A DNA stretch of 64,000 nt from Duganella sp. BJB476 (GCF_003416895.1 NZ_QVIO01000001.1:1674001-1738000); one strand, 5' to 3'; shown: positions 47,329 to 56,138, counted from the stretch's first letter. Notes: generated from the letters alone by a model not told the origin. Numbers and translations are program-made.

Positions 47329-48162
47329 ATGTCTCCCGACGACTACTGCCAGCAAAAGACCGCCCAGAGCGGCTCCAGTTTCTACTACAGCTTCCTGTTC
47401 CTGCCGCCGGAGCGTCGCCGCGCCATCACCGCCCTGTATGCGTTTTGCCGCGAAGTGGATGACACCGTCGATGAATGCACCGACGAGTCGATCGCCCGCA
47501 TCAAGCTGTCCTGGTGGCGCAAGGAAATCGCCAATATGTACGAGGGCCAGCAGACCCACCCGGTCACGCAGGCGCTGCATCCGCATCTGACGACCTACAA
47601 TCTGCAGCAGCAACACCTGCAAGCCATCATCGACGGCATGGAGATGGACCTCAACCAGACCCGCTACCTCGACTACACGGCGCTGACCAAATACTGCTGG
47701 CACGTCGCCAGCGTGGTGGGCATCCTGTCGGCCAGCATCTTCGGCGCGACCAGGCCGGAGACGCTGCAATACGCGGAAAAACTGGGCCACGCCTTCCAGC
47801 TGACCAACATCATCCGCGACGTCGGCGAAGATGCGCGCAAAGGCCGCATCTACCTGCCGGTCAATGAGCTGCAACAGTTCAACGTCACCGCCGCCGACCT
47901 GCTCAACGCCCGCCACAGTGAGAACTTCGAGAAGCTGATGGCGTTCCAGGCCGCCCGCGCGCAAAAGGTCTACGACGAAGCGTTCGCGCTGCTGCCGAAG
48001 GAAGACCGCCGCGCCCAGCGCCCCGGCCTGATGATGTCCGCCATCTACCGCACGCTGCTGACCGAAGTGGAAGCCGACGGCTACCACGTGCTCAGCCAGC
48101 GCATCTCGCTGACGCCTATCCGCAAGCTCTGGCTGGCGTGGAAGACCTACATTCGTGGCTAA
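47329..48162 (+). CDS. hpnD: Presqualene diphosphate synthase HpnD
   Basis: Head-to-head prenyl synthase of 277 residues joining two farnesyl diphosphates to presqualene diphosphate. Motifs: YAFCREVDDTVDEC (first aspartate-rich motif, about residue 42), GILSASIFG and NIIRDVGEDARKGRIYLP (second motif, about 163). The opening segment SGSSFYYSFLFLPPERRRAI is typical of HpnD. No Shine-Dalgarno sequence is visible before the ATG. The end overlaps the hpnE GTG by 8 bases, indicating coupled translation. Confidence 0.94.
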   Translation: MSPDDYCQQKTAQSGSSFYYSFLFLPPERRRAITALYAFCREVDDTVDECTDESIARIKLSWWRKEIANMYEGQQTHPVTQALHPHLTTYNLQQQHLQAIIDGMEMDLNQTRYLDYTALTKYCWHVASVVGILSASIFGATRPETLQYAEKLGHAFQLTNIIRDVGEDARKGRIYLPVNELQQFNVTAADLLNARHSENFEKLMAFQAARAQKVYDEAFALLPKEDRRAQRPGLMMSAIYRTLLTEVEADGYHVLSQRISLTPIRKLWLAWKTYIRG

Positions 48163-49567
48163 CGAAGGCGTGGACAAGCGCGCCGGCAAGGTCGAGCCGG
48201 GGCTGACCTCGCGTTCGGTGGCTGTGATCGGTGGCGGCTGGGCCGGTTGCGCCGCCGCCGTCGAAATGGCGCGCGCCGGCTACAAGGTCACGCTGTTCGA
48301 GGCGGCCCGCACCCTGGGCGGCCGCGCCCGCCGCATCGAGACCGACCATCGCCACCTGGACAACGGCCAGCACATCCTGCTGGGCGCCTACAGCGCAACG
48401 CTGCAGCTGATGAAGCGGACCGGCGTCGACAGCGATAAGGCCTTGCTGTCGCTGCCGCTGCAAATGCGCTACCCGGCCGGCAGCGGCGGCATGGATTTCG
48501 TCGCGCCCAGCCTGCCTTTGCCTGCGCCGCTGCACCTGGCGCTGGCGCTGCTGCGCGCCAAGGGCCTGGAACGGGCCGACAAACTCAGCCTGGCGCGCTT
48601 TTCCACCACCGCGCGCTGGATGGGCTGGACCCTGCACGCCGATTGCAGCGTGACCGAGCTGCTGGAACGCTTCGATCAAACCCCGCGCCTGATCCAGCTG
48701 ATGTGGCGTCCGCTGTGCCTGGCCGCGCTGAACACGCCGCCGGAGCGCGCCTCCGCCCAGGTCTTCCTCAACGTGCTGCGCGACAGCCTGGGCGCCAAAC
48801 GCAGCGCCTCGGACATGCTGCTGCCGCGCGCCGACCTGTCCGCCCTGCTGCCCGAGGCGGCGGCGGCCTACGTCGAAGCGCATGGCGGCTCGGTGCGCAC
48901 CGGCGCCAAGGTGCAGGCGCTGCGCTCCATCGAAGGCCGTTTGTGGCAGCTCGATATCAGCGGCGCGGCCGTCGGCGGCAACTGGAGCACCTATTTCAGC
49001 GGCGTGGTGCTGGCCACCGGGCCCAGCCAGGCCGCCACCCTGCTGCACGGCATCCCCGATTGCGACACCTCGGCCCTGTGCAGCCAGCTGACCGCCTTCG
49101 AGCCGGAAGCCATCACCACCTGCTACCTGCAATACGACCCGTCCACGCGGCTGGAACTGCCCTTTTTCGCCCTGCTGGACGACCCGGAACAGTACCAATG
49201 GGGCCAGTTCGTGTTCGACCGCGGGCAGCTGGACACCAAACAGGCCGGCTTGCTGGCGGTGGTCATCAGCGCCTCGGGCAGCGCCGCCGCCCAGAGCCAG
49301 GACCTGCTGGCCGAAGCCGTCGCGGTCCAGCTGGCGGCGGTATTCCAGCGTCCGGAGCTGGGGCGGCCGACCTGGTTCAAGGTCATCACCGAGAAGCGCG
49401 CCACCTACGCCTGCACGCCCGGCCTGGTCCGGCCGGACAACGCCAGCGGCCTGCCAGGCCTGGTCATCGCCGGCGACTACACCGCCGGCGACTACCCGGC
49501 CACGCTGGAATCGGCGGTCCGCAGCGGCGTCGCCGCCGCAGGGCTGCTCAAGGGGACTACCATCTAG
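48155..49567 (+). CDS. hpnE: Hydroxysqualene dehydroxylase HpnE
   Basis: FAD-dependent amine-oxidase-like enzyme of 470 residues that reduces hydroxysqualene to squalene. The Rossmann dinucleotide motif VIGGGWAGCAAAVEMA lies at about residue 26, followed by GGRARRIETDHRHLDNGQH, a HpnE/carotenoid-desaturase-like block. The C-terminal FAD motif GLVIAGDYTAGDYPATLESA is intact. It starts with GTG inside the end of hpnD. The first 20 residues (ANEGVDKRAGKVEPG) are not conserved-looking, so a later start is possible. No cyclase follows; squalene may feed hopanoids, carotenoids or membrane packing. Confidence 0.93.
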   Translation: MANEGVDKRAGKVEPGLTSRSVAVIGGGWAGCAAAVEMARAGYKVTLFEAARTLGGRARRIETDHRHLDNGQHILLGAYSATLQLMKRTGVDSDKALLSLPLQMRYPAGSGGMDFVAPSLPLPAPLHLALALLRAKGLERADKLSLARFSTTARWMGWTLHADCSVTELLERFDQTPRLIQLMWRPLCLAALNTPPERASAQVFLNVLRDSLGAKRSASDMLLPRADLSALLPEAAAAYVEAHGGSVRTGAKVQALRSIEGRLWQLDISGAAVGGNWSTYFSGVVLATGPSQAATLLHGIPDCDTSALCSQLTAFEPEAITTCYLQYDPSTRLELPFFALLDDPEQYQWGQFVFDRGQLDTKQAGLLAVVISASGSAAAQSQDLLAEAVAVQLAAVFQRPELGRPTWFKVITEKRATYACTPGLVRPDNASGLPGLVIAGDYTAGDYPATLESAVRSGVAAAGLLKGTTI

Positions 49568-49683
49568 TCCCCCGTTTTTGTCGCCTGCCCCGCTATTTAT
49601 GCAGCCTGTCACATGCCGATGGCATCCGGGCGAGCGCTTGCGTACAGTAGCACCATCGACAAAAGACATATATTGGAATCAAC

Positions 49684-49821
49684 ATGAACATCTCTCTCAG
49701 CTTGAAAATCCTTGCCTTGATCGCCTTCGTCGCGGCCAGCACGGTATCCATCGTGCAGAGCGCACCGGTGGCGAGCAGCGCGATGGCCATGGCACACAAC
49801 AGCGCAACATTGGGTATCTGA
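49684..49821 (+). CDS. 45-residue exported peptide heading a DUF1700 operon
   Basis: An ATG at 49684 with GGA six bases upstream opens a 45-codon frame ending in TGA four bases before the next gene. The peptide has a classical signal peptide (basic MNISLSLK, hydrophobic ILALIAFVAASTVSIV, cleavage near VQSA or later) and leaves a short mature tail rich in Ala, Ser and Met (APVASSAMAMAHNSATLGI). Tight spacing to the DUF1700 gene argues for co-expression. It may be a true small secreted product or a translated leader. No homologue is recognised. Confidence 0.6.
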   Translation: MNISLSLKILALIAFVAASTVSIVQSAPVASSAMAMAHNSATLGI

Positions 49822-49825
49822 CATC

Positions 49826-50623
49826 ATGAACAAGCAGGCATACCTCGACGCGCTCAAACAGGCCATGCAGGGCCTGCCGCCGGAAACGGTGGCCAAGACC
49901 CTGGCCTACTACGAGCAACGCTTCATCGACGGCCTGGTGGCCGGCCGCAGCGAAGAAGAGGTCTACAAAGAGCTCGACGAGCCGCGCAAGGTCGCCATGA
50001 CGCTGCGCGCCAATGTGCACCTGAGCGCCTTCGAGCAAAAGAAAACCCCGGTCAACCTGGCCCGCGTGGTGGTGTCCTTCATCGGCCTGGCGATCTTCAA
50101 CCTGTTCATGGTGATCCCGGCGATGGTGTATGCCTCGCTGCTGGGCGCCGTCTACGTCTCCGCCTTCGCCTTCTACATCGCCGGCATCGCGCTGGTGTCC
50201 AGCGGCCTGTCGGGCCAGAACGAGCTGGCGCTGGAAGGCCCGCTGCGCCACGTGATGGAGTTCACCAACTCGCACTTCGACCAGAACGAAGAAGAGGACA
50301 TCCAGGGCTGGCGCATGGCCATCAACAACATGGGCGTGCAGGTCAGCAAGGATCCGGACAGCACCGACAACAGCAACAGCGGCGACGAGAACCTGAGCCG
50401 CAGCGGCCGCCTGCTGAACCGCGCCGAAGCGGTCGCCACCGGCGACCTGCGCATCACCACCGATTTCGACAGCGGCGCCCGCACCAGCCAGTCGCTGATC
50501 GGCTTCGGCCTGATATTGGGCGGGATCGGGCTGTGCCTGATCAGCATCGTCGTCACCCGCTACACCATGATCGGCCTGAAACGGTATGTAGCAATGAATG
50601 TGTCCCTGCTTCGCGGACGCTAA
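49826..50623 (+). CDS. DUF1700 (HAAS domain) membrane protein
   Basis: Protein of 265 residues. The N-terminal HAAS/DUF1700 helical domain (about 1-65) has the family pattern MNKQAYLDALKQAMQGLPPETVAKTLAYYEQ. Two to three transmembrane helices (about 85-130) follow, then a polar Asn/Asp/Ser-rich loop (about 150-210) and a C-terminal helix (about 222-245). In other bacteria HAAS proteins are transmembrane partners in PadR-regulated envelope-stress-like modules; here no PadR gene is adjacent. A GIN-domain protein follows 6 bases later. Confidence 0.8.
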   Translation: MNKQAYLDALKQAMQGLPPETVAKTLAYYEQRFIDGLVAGRSEEEVYKELDEPRKVAMTLRANVHLSAFEQKKTPVNLARVVVSFIGLAIFNLFMVIPAMVYASLLGAVYVSAFAFYIAGIALVSSGLSGQNELALEGPLRHVMEFTNSHFDQNEEEDIQGWRMAINNMGVQVSKDPDSTDNSNSGDENLSRSGRLLNRAEAVATGDLRITTDFDSGARTSQSLIGFGLILGGIGLCLISIVVTRYTMIGLKRYVAMNVSLLRGR

Positions 50624-50635
50624 GGAGTCATGACC

Positions 50636-51442
50636 ATGCGCGCATTATTGAAAATCGGTACCAGCCTGCTGCTGCTGTCCTTCGTCCTGATCGGCATCAG
50701 CTACAGCATGCTGAAGGCCTACGGCAGCACCAGCCCGACCAGTTCGGCCGGCCGCGCCCTCGGCAGCGAAACCCGCAAGATCGACGCCATGGCGGCCGCC
50801 GTCGAACTGAGCGGCCCGATCGACCTGATACTGATCCAGGGTCCGGTGGCGTCGCTGAAGGTGCGCGGCGAACAGCGCTCGCTGGCGAATATCGAAACCA
50901 TCCAGGACGGCCGCGACCTGCACATCGGCACCAAGGGCATGCTGCTCAACCCGCGCCATCCCTTGCAGGTGGAGCTGGTGCTGCCGCAACTGGAAGAGCT
51001 GGTGGTGCGCAGCAGCGGCGAGACCAAGGTTACAGGCTTCAGCGGCGACAAGCTGGAGTTGCAGTTGCACGGTGCCGGCAACGTCAACTTCACCGGCCGC
51101 TATCGCGAACTGACCGCAAGCGCCCATGGCAGCGGCCACCTGAACCTGAATGCAGGCAGCAGCGAAGATGTGGATCTGGAGATGGTGGGTTCGGGCCAGA
51201 TCACGTCGTCCGGTAGTTGCAAGACGCTGAACGCGGAACTGACCGGCTCCGGCGACCTGGATGCGCGCCACCTGTCCTCGGATAAGGTGACGGTCAATCT
51301 GAAGGGTTCCGGCACCAGCCATGTCTTCGCCAAGCAGTCGGCTGACCTGACCTTGCGCGGCAGCGGCGACATCCGCGTGCTGGGTAATCCGGACAACCGC
51401 AACGTCAGCCGCACCGGTTCCGGCGACGTTACCTGGGAATAG
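50636..51442 (+). CDS. GIN domain (DUF2807) protein, membrane-anchored
   Basis: Protein of 268 residues with an N-terminal signal anchor (MRALLKIGTSLLLLSFVLIGISYSM) and a long beta-helix-like region rich in the repeating pattern GSGDxxxxx and VELxGxG (LTGSGDLDARHLSSDKVTVNLKGSG and similar, about 110-265), the head-GIN/DUF2807 type. The domain is usually extracytoplasmic. The second ATG (50636) is chosen because AAGGAG ends eight bases before it; the ATG at 50630 is too close. It completes the three-gene operon that begins at 49684. Confidence 0.82.
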   Translation: MRALLKIGTSLLLLSFVLIGISYSMLKAYGSTSPTSSAGRALGSETRKIDAMAAAVELSGPIDLILIQGPVASLKVRGEQRSLANIETIQDGRDLHIGTKGMLLNPRHPLQVELVLPQLEELVVRSSGETKVTGFSGDKLELQLHGAGNVNFTGRYRELTASAHGSGHLNLNAGSSEDVDLEMVGSGQITSSGSCKTLNAELTGSGDLDARHLSSDKVTVNLKGSGTSHVFAKQSADLTLRGSGDIRVLGNPDNRNVSRTGSGDVTWE

Positions 51443-51446
51443 TCGT

Positions 51447-52682
51447 CTAGCTTCGGTTCAGCCAGGCCAGGACATCGCGTCCCGCCGCCTGGCCGCCGGC
51501 CAGGCAGGCTGTCAGCAGATAGCCGCCGGTCGGCGCTTCCCAGTCGACCATCTCGCCCGCCACGAACACGCCCGGCGCGGCCTTCAGCATCGTTCCTTCC
51601 AATGCATCCCAACGCACGCCGCCGGCGCTGCTGATCGCTTCGTCGATCGGACGGGCGCGCGCCAGGCGCACCGGCAAGCGCTTGATCGCCTGCGCCAGCT
51701 GGTCCTCGTCCGCGTATTGGTCCTTGCTCAAACACTCGCGCAGCAAGCCTGCCTTGACGCCTTTGATGCCCAACCGGCTTTGCAGATGACTGGCCATCGA
51801 ACGCGCGCCGCGCGGCCGCGCCACCTCGTCGGCCACCCGCTGCGCCGGCAGGTCCGGCAGCAGGTCCAGGTAGATCGTGGCGCTGCCGTCAGCGGCGATC
51901 TGGTCGCGCAAGGCGGCCGACAGCGCATAAATCAAGCTGCCCTCGACGCCACCCTGGGTGACGACGAACTGCCCCTGCTTGCGGAATTCCTTGCCGTCCG
52001 CGCCGGTGGAGATGATGGCGACGGTGGTCAGCGGTTCGCCCGCGTGGCGGCTGCTGAAATGCTCGCTCCAGTCGACGTCGAAGCCGCAGTTGGCCGGTAC
52101 CAGCGGCGCCACGCCGACACCGCGATCCGCCAGCAAAGGCATCCACGCGCCGTCCGAACCCAATCGCGCCCAACTGCCGCCGCCCAGTGCCAGCACCACC
52201 GCGTCGGCATGCACCAGCAGCTCGCCGTCGGGCGTGTTCAGCACCAGCGCGTCGTCGCGCCAGCCCAGCCAGCGGTGGCGCATGTGGAACTGCACGCCGC
52301 TCTCGCGCAGGCGGTGCAGCCATGCGCGCAGCAGCGGCGCGGCCTTCATATCGGTCGGGAACACGCGGCCCGAGGTACCGACGAAGGTATCGACGCCCAA
52401 GCCATGCACCCAGTCGCGCACGTCCTGCGGGCCGAAGGCGTCGAGCATGGCGCGCAGCGGCGCCGCGCCCTGGCCGTAGCGCGTGACGAAATCCGCATAC
52501 GGCTCGGCGTGGGTGATGTTCATGCCGCCGCGCCCGGCCAGCAGGAACTTGCGGCCAACCGAAGGCATCGCGTCATACACGTCGACTTGCGCCCCGCCCT
52601 GCGCCAGGATTTGGGCGGCCATCAGGCCGGCGGGACCGCCACCGATGACGGCAACGCGAAAAGGTGTCAAACTAGACTGCAT
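51447..52682 (-). CDS. TIGR03862-type flavoprotein (HI0933-like)
   Basis: NAD(P)/FAD-dependent oxidoreductase of 411 residues. The FAD Rossmann motif VAVIGGGPAGLMAAQILA is at the N-terminus, followed by GRKFLLAGRGGMNITHAEP, characteristic of the HI0933/YhiN flavoprotein group, and a C-terminal FAD segment APGVFVAGEMVDWEAPTGGYLL. The physiological substrate of this group is not established. The gene converges with the GIN-domain gene (4 bases apart) and diverges from a small membrane protein gene. Confidence 0.88.
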   Translation of the reverse strand: MQSSLTPFRVAVIGGGPAGLMAAQILAQGGAQVDVYDAMPSVGRKFLLAGRGGMNITHAEPYADFVTRYGQGAAPLRAMLDAFGPQDVRDWVHGLGVDTFVGTSGRVFPTDMKAAPLLRAWLHRLRESGVQFHMRHRWLGWRDDALVLNTPDGELLVHADAVVLALGGGSWARLGSDGAWMPLLADRGVGVAPLVPANCGFDVDWSEHFSSRHAGEPLTTVAIISTGADGKEFRKQGQFVVTQGGVEGSLIYALSAALRDQIAADGSATIYLDLLPDLPAQRVADEVARPRGARSMASHLQSRLGIKGVKAGLLRECLSKDQYADEDQLAQAIKRLPVRLARARPIDEAISSAGGVRWDALEGTMLKAAPGVFVAGEMVDWEAPTGGYLLTACLAGGQAAGRDVLAWLNRS

Positions 52683-52720
52683 GAATTCGGTCCGATAGAA
52701 GCATTGTTACAGGAGACAAG

Positions 52721-52969
52721 ATGGGCGCGATTTTTTGGATAAAACGCTATTTGCAGGCAGCCGTTCCTTTGTTCGTGATACTGGCGGCCGTGGAATGGAT
52801 CAAGGGCTCGACCGCGCGCGAGGACTATCTGAGCGCCGCCGCCTGGGCATTAGCGGCGGCAGCCATCTTTACCTACGCGGCCTGGCGCCGCTACCGCAGC
52901 GCCAAGGCCTGCGGCATGTGCGACGATCTGGACGCCGCCCGCAACGCCGCCAAGGGCAAGAAGCCTTAG
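52721..52969 (+). CDS. Small membrane protein, unknown function
   Basis: Protein of 82 residues with two hydrophobic segments (about 8-24, and 40-53 with AAAWALAAAAIFTYAAW) and a soluble basic C-terminal tail that includes a CxxC pair (ACGMCDDLD, about residue 64). A good ribosome site (GGAG, six bases before the ATG) supports translation. The CxxC near the membrane could bind metal or be redox active, which is only an inference. It diverges from the flavoprotein gene by 38 bases, so both may share a regulatory region. Confidence 0.7.
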   Translation: MGAIFWIKRYLQAAVPLFVILAAVEWIKGSTAREDYLSAAAWALAAAAIFTYAAWRRYRSAKACGMCDDLDAARNAAKGKKP

Positions 52970-52976
52970 CTTAGCG

Positions 52977-53231
52977 TTAGCCGCCCGTCACCGGCGGGAA
53001 GAACGCCACCTCGGCGCCATCGGCCAGCGCCGCGTCGGCGCCGCACATCACCTGGTTGCAAGCCATGCGCAAGGCCGGGCTGCCCAAGGCCTGCTGCCAG
53101 ACATCGCCGCGCGCGGCCAGGTGGGCGCGCAGCGCGCCGACCGTATCCACGCCTACCGGCAATTCCAGCGTCTCGGACGACGTACCCAGCGACTCGCGCA
53201 CGCTGGCGAAAAATTTTACGGTAACAGCCAT
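52977..53231 (-). CDS. moaD: Molybdopterin synthase sulfur carrier subunit MoaD
   Basis: Ubiquitin-fold sulfur carrier of 84 residues for molybdopterin synthesis. The C-terminal diglycine (FFPPVTGG), which becomes the thiocarboxylate, and the N-terminal VTVKFFASVRESLG strand are present. The ATG overlaps the moeA stop (ATGA). The partner large subunit MoaE would be expected next but is not in the window; downstream of moaD lies the convergent small membrane protein gene. Confidence 0.95.
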   Translation of the reverse strand: MAVTVKFFASVRESLGTSSETLELPVGVDTVGALRAHLAARGDVWQQALGSPALRMACNQVMCGADAALADGAEVAFFPPVTGG

Positions 53232-54445
53232 CAGTGCATTAACTCGCTAAACGGTATAAATCGAACCGTGTCGCCGGCCGCGATGGTCTGGCCGGGCGGA
53301 TTGTCGATCACGCCATCGCCCCACACGGTCGACGTCAACACGCCCGAACTCTGATTGTTGAACAATTCCAGCCCGCCGGCGGCATTGATGCGCGCGCGCA
53401 GGAACTCGTTGCGCTTGTCGGCCTTGGGCCAGTTGAAGTCGGCGCGCATCATGAACGCGCGCGGCACCAGCGCCTCGGTCACACCTTGCAGGCGCAGGAT
53501 GAACGGACGCACAAACATCAGGAAGGTGATGAAGCTCGACACCGGATTACCCGGCAAGCCGACAAAGAACGCCTGTCCCACTTCGCCAAACGCCAGCGGC
53601 TTGCCCGGCTTGACGGCGATCTGCCACATATTCAGCTTGCCCTCGGCCTCGACGGCCGGCTTGATGTGATCTTCCTCGCCGACCGAGACGCCGCCGGAAG
53701 TGATGATCAGGTCATGCCCTTGCGCGCACTCGCGCAGCACGGACCGGGTGGCCTCAAGTGAATCAGGCACGATGCCGAAATCGGTGATTTCGCAGCCCAG
53801 GTTTTCCAGCAGCGCGCGCAGCGTGAAGCGGTTGGAGTTGTAAATGGCGCCGGGCGCCAGCGGCTCGCCCGGCATCGTCAGCTCGTCGCCGGTGAAGAAC
53901 ACGGCCACGTGCAGCCGGTGCTTGACCGGCAGCTCGGCCAGGCCGACCGAAGCGGCCAGGCCCAGTTCCTGGCTGCGCAGGCGTGTGCCAGCCGGCAGGA
54001 TGATGCTGCCGTTGGTGATGTCCTCGCCGGCGCGGCGTATCCATTCGCCGGACTTCGGCGCGTGGCGAACCGTGACCACATTGCCCGCCAGCTCGCACTG
54101 CTCCTGCATCACGACGGCGTCGGCGCCTTCCGGGATCAGCGCGCCGGTAAAGATGCGCGCAGCGGTCCCCGGCAGCAAGGGCTGGCCGACGTGGCCGGCC
54201 GGTATGCGCTGCGACACCGTCAGCGCAGCATTGCCGCTGACGCAATCGGCGGCGCGCACCGCGTAGCCATCCATCTGCGTGTTGTCCATGCCCGGCACGT
54301 TCATGCCGGATACCTGCGCCTTCGCCAGCACGCGGCCGTTGGCCGTCAGCGTCGGCACGGTTTCCACATCGGTTACCGGCCGCACGGCGGCGGCCATCAG
54401 GGCCAGCGCTTCGCTGACGGGCAGCAGGGGCTTGTGTGCGTTCAT
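53231..54445 (-). CDS. moeA: Molybdopterin molybdenumtransferase MoeA
   Basis: Inserts molybdate into adenylylated molybdopterin to form Moco. The 404 residues show the MoeA domains: N-terminal PGMDNTQMDGYAVRA (active-site Asp region, about residue 52), domain III with FFTGDEL, SNRF and TSGGVSVGEEDHIK (about residue 255), KPGKPLAFG and GLPGNPVSSF (about 310), and a C-terminal beta domain. It overlaps moaD and begins 2 bases after thrC, a grouping seen in many Burkholderiales (known gene order, not measured here). Confidence 0.96.
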   Translation of the reverse strand: MNAHKPLLPVSEALALMAAAVRPVTDVETVPTLTANGRVLAKAQVSGMNVPGMDNTQMDGYAVRAADCVSGNAALTVSQRIPAGHVGQPLLPGTAARIFTGALIPEGADAVVMQEQCELAGNVVTVRHAPKSGEWIRRAGEDITNGSIILPAGTRLRSQELGLAASVGLAELPVKHRLHVAVFFTGDELTMPGEPLAPGAIYNSNRFTLRALLENLGCEITDFGIVPDSLEATRSVLRECAQGHDLIITSGGVSVGEEDHIKPAVEAEGKLNMWQIAVKPGKPLAFGEVGQAFFVGLPGNPVSSFITFLMFVRPFILRLQGVTEALVPRAFMMRADFNWPKADKRNEFLRARINAAGGLELFNNQSSGVLTSTVWGDGVIDNPPGQTIAAGDTVRFIPFSELMH

Positions 54446-54447
54446 CG

Positions 54448-55926
54448 TTACAGGCCGGTGTTCGCTGCGATGTAGGCCTTCATCTTCTCCACGTCCGGCG
54501 GCATGACGACGAACTTCTGCGGCAGGTCCTCGATGTTCTCGAAGCCTTCCGGACGTTCGGCGTCCTCGCCCAGCGCATCGAGGATAGTCTCGTTGAACTT
54601 GGCGGCCAGCGCGGTTTCCAGCACGATCATCGTCACGCCAGGCTCCAGGTTCTCGCGCGCGACCTTGATGCCATCGGCGGTGTGGGTGTCGATGACGATG
54701 CCGTAGTCGTCGGCCACGTCGCGGATGGTGTTCAGGCGGTCTTCGTGGGTGGACTTGCCGGACTTGAAGCCGTACTTGGCCACCTGCTTGAATTCGTCGC
54801 CGTCGGCGCCCGGCTTGCCGGACAGGTCGAAGCCGCCGTGGGTTTCCACTTTCTGGAACAGCGCGCGGGTGCGGTCGCCGTCGCGGCCAACCAGGTCGTA
54901 GATGAAGCGCTCGAAGTTGGACGCCTTGGAGATGTCCATCGACGGGCTGCTGGTGTGGTAGGTCTCGGCGGACTTGCGCACGCGGTACACGCCGGTGCGG
55001 AAGAACTCATCGAGCACGTCGTTTTCATTGGTGGCGGCGACCAGCTTGGCGATCGGCAGGCCCATCATGCGGGCGATGTGGCCGGCGCAGATATTGCCGA
55101 AGTTCCCCGACGGGACGGTGAACGACACCTTCTGGTCGTTGGAAGTGGTCGCCGACAGGTAGCCGCGGAAGTAGTACACCACCTGCGCCACCACGCGTGC
55201 CCAGTTGATCGAGTTGACGGTGCCGATCTTCTGCTTGGCCTTGAACGGCAGGTCGTTGGAGACCGCCTTGACCATGTCCTGGGCGTCGTCGAACACGCCT
55301 TCGATGGCGATGTTGAAGATGTTCGGGTCCTGCAGCGAGAACATCTGAGCGGTCTGGAAGGCGCTCATTTTTTTGTGCGGCGACAGCATGAACACGCGGA
55401 TGCCCTTCTTGCCGCGCATCGCGTATTCGGCAGCGCTGCCGGTATCGCCGGAGGTGGCGCCGAAGATGTTCAGTTGCGCGTTCTGCTTGGTCAGCGTGTA
55501 TTCGAACAGATTGCCCAGCAATTGCATCGCCATGTCCTTGAAGGCCAGGGTCGGGCCGTTGGACAGCGCCTGCAACATCAGTTTGGTGCCGTTCTCGCCC
55601 TCTTCCAGCATGCGCAGCGGCGTGATCTGGCTGGCTTTTTCGCCTTTGCGGGCGTTTTTGTAGACTTCCTTGGTATAGGTCTTGGCGGTCAGCGCGCGCA
55701 GGTCGGCATCGGGAATATCGGTCGCGAACTTCTTCAGAATCTCGTAGGCCAGGTCGGCGTAGGACAGCTGGCGCCATGCATCGAGCTCGGCGCCGGTCAC
55801 TTGCGGATAGGCGGCCGGCAGGAACAGGCCGCCGTCGACGGCCAGGCCACCCAGGAGGATGTCGGAGAATTGTTGGGAAGACGAGGCGGCGGCCGAGGCG
55901 GCGGCGCGAGTAGACACGTATTGCAT
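54448..55926 (-). CDS. thrC: Threonine synthase
   Basis: PLP-dependent enzyme converting O-phosphohomoserine to threonine, last step of threonine synthesis. The 492 residues fit the long class of threonine synthases. The Schiff-base lysine is in GPTLAFKDMAMQ (about residue 125), with SGDTGSAAEYA and the PSGNFGNICAG phosphate-binding loops. Signature N-terminus: MQYVSTR. No clear Shine-Dalgarno sequence precedes the ATG. Homoserine dehydrogenase (hom), the usual upstream partner, is absent: a palindromic element and sdaA lie upstream instead. Confidence 0.96.
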   Translation of the reverse strand: MQYVSTRAAASAAASSSQQFSDILLGGLAVDGGLFLPAAYPQVTGAELDAWRQLSYADLAYEILKKFATDIPDADLRALTAKTYTKEVYKNARKGEKASQITPLRMLEEGENGTKLMLQALSNGPTLAFKDMAMQLLGNLFEYTLTKQNAQLNIFGATSGDTGSAAEYAMRGKKGIRVFMLSPHKKMSAFQTAQMFSLQDPNIFNIAIEGVFDDAQDMVKAVSNDLPFKAKQKIGTVNSINWARVVAQVVYYFRGYLSATTSNDQKVSFTVPSGNFGNICAGHIARMMGLPIAKLVAATNENDVLDEFFRTGVYRVRKSAETYHTSSPSMDISKASNFERFIYDLVGRDGDRTRALFQKVETHGGFDLSGKPGADGDEFKQVAKYGFKSGKSTHEDRLNTIRDVADDYGIVIDTHTADGIKVARENLEPGVTMIVLETALAAKFNETILDALGEDAERPEGFENIEDLPQKFVVMPPDVEKMKAYIAANTGL

Positions 55927-56041
55927 AGATTAGAAAGTCCGGTTGAGCTAACGGCTAAAGGGCAGAACGGTACGAAGCGAGCGGATATTATAGTGCGCCC
56001 GGCCGATTCCCGTAAAATCCTGTTGTTTTGCCATCACTCAA

Positions 56042-56134
56042 CTCCGGGGTCAGGTCTGACATTCGGACACGAGCTCTGCCGTAGCGGCCGCTTACGGCAG
56101 AGCTCGTGTCCGAATGTCAGACCTGACCCCGGAG
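56042..56134. repeat. 93-bp near-perfect palindrome (REP-like element)
   Basis: A 42-base arm (56042-56083, beginning CTCCGGGGTCAGGTCTGACA) is followed by a nine-base centre (GCGGCCGCT) and its exact reverse complement (56093-56134). I read the arms base by base and found no mismatch. It lies 4 bases past the sdaA stop and about 115 bases before thrC. The GGGGTCAGGTCTGAC start resembles repetitive extragenic palindromes common in Massilia-like genomes (recall, not searched). No other copy is in the window and no transposase is adjacent. There is no T-run, so it is not a simple terminator. Confidence 0.9.
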
Positions 56135-56138
56135 GTAA

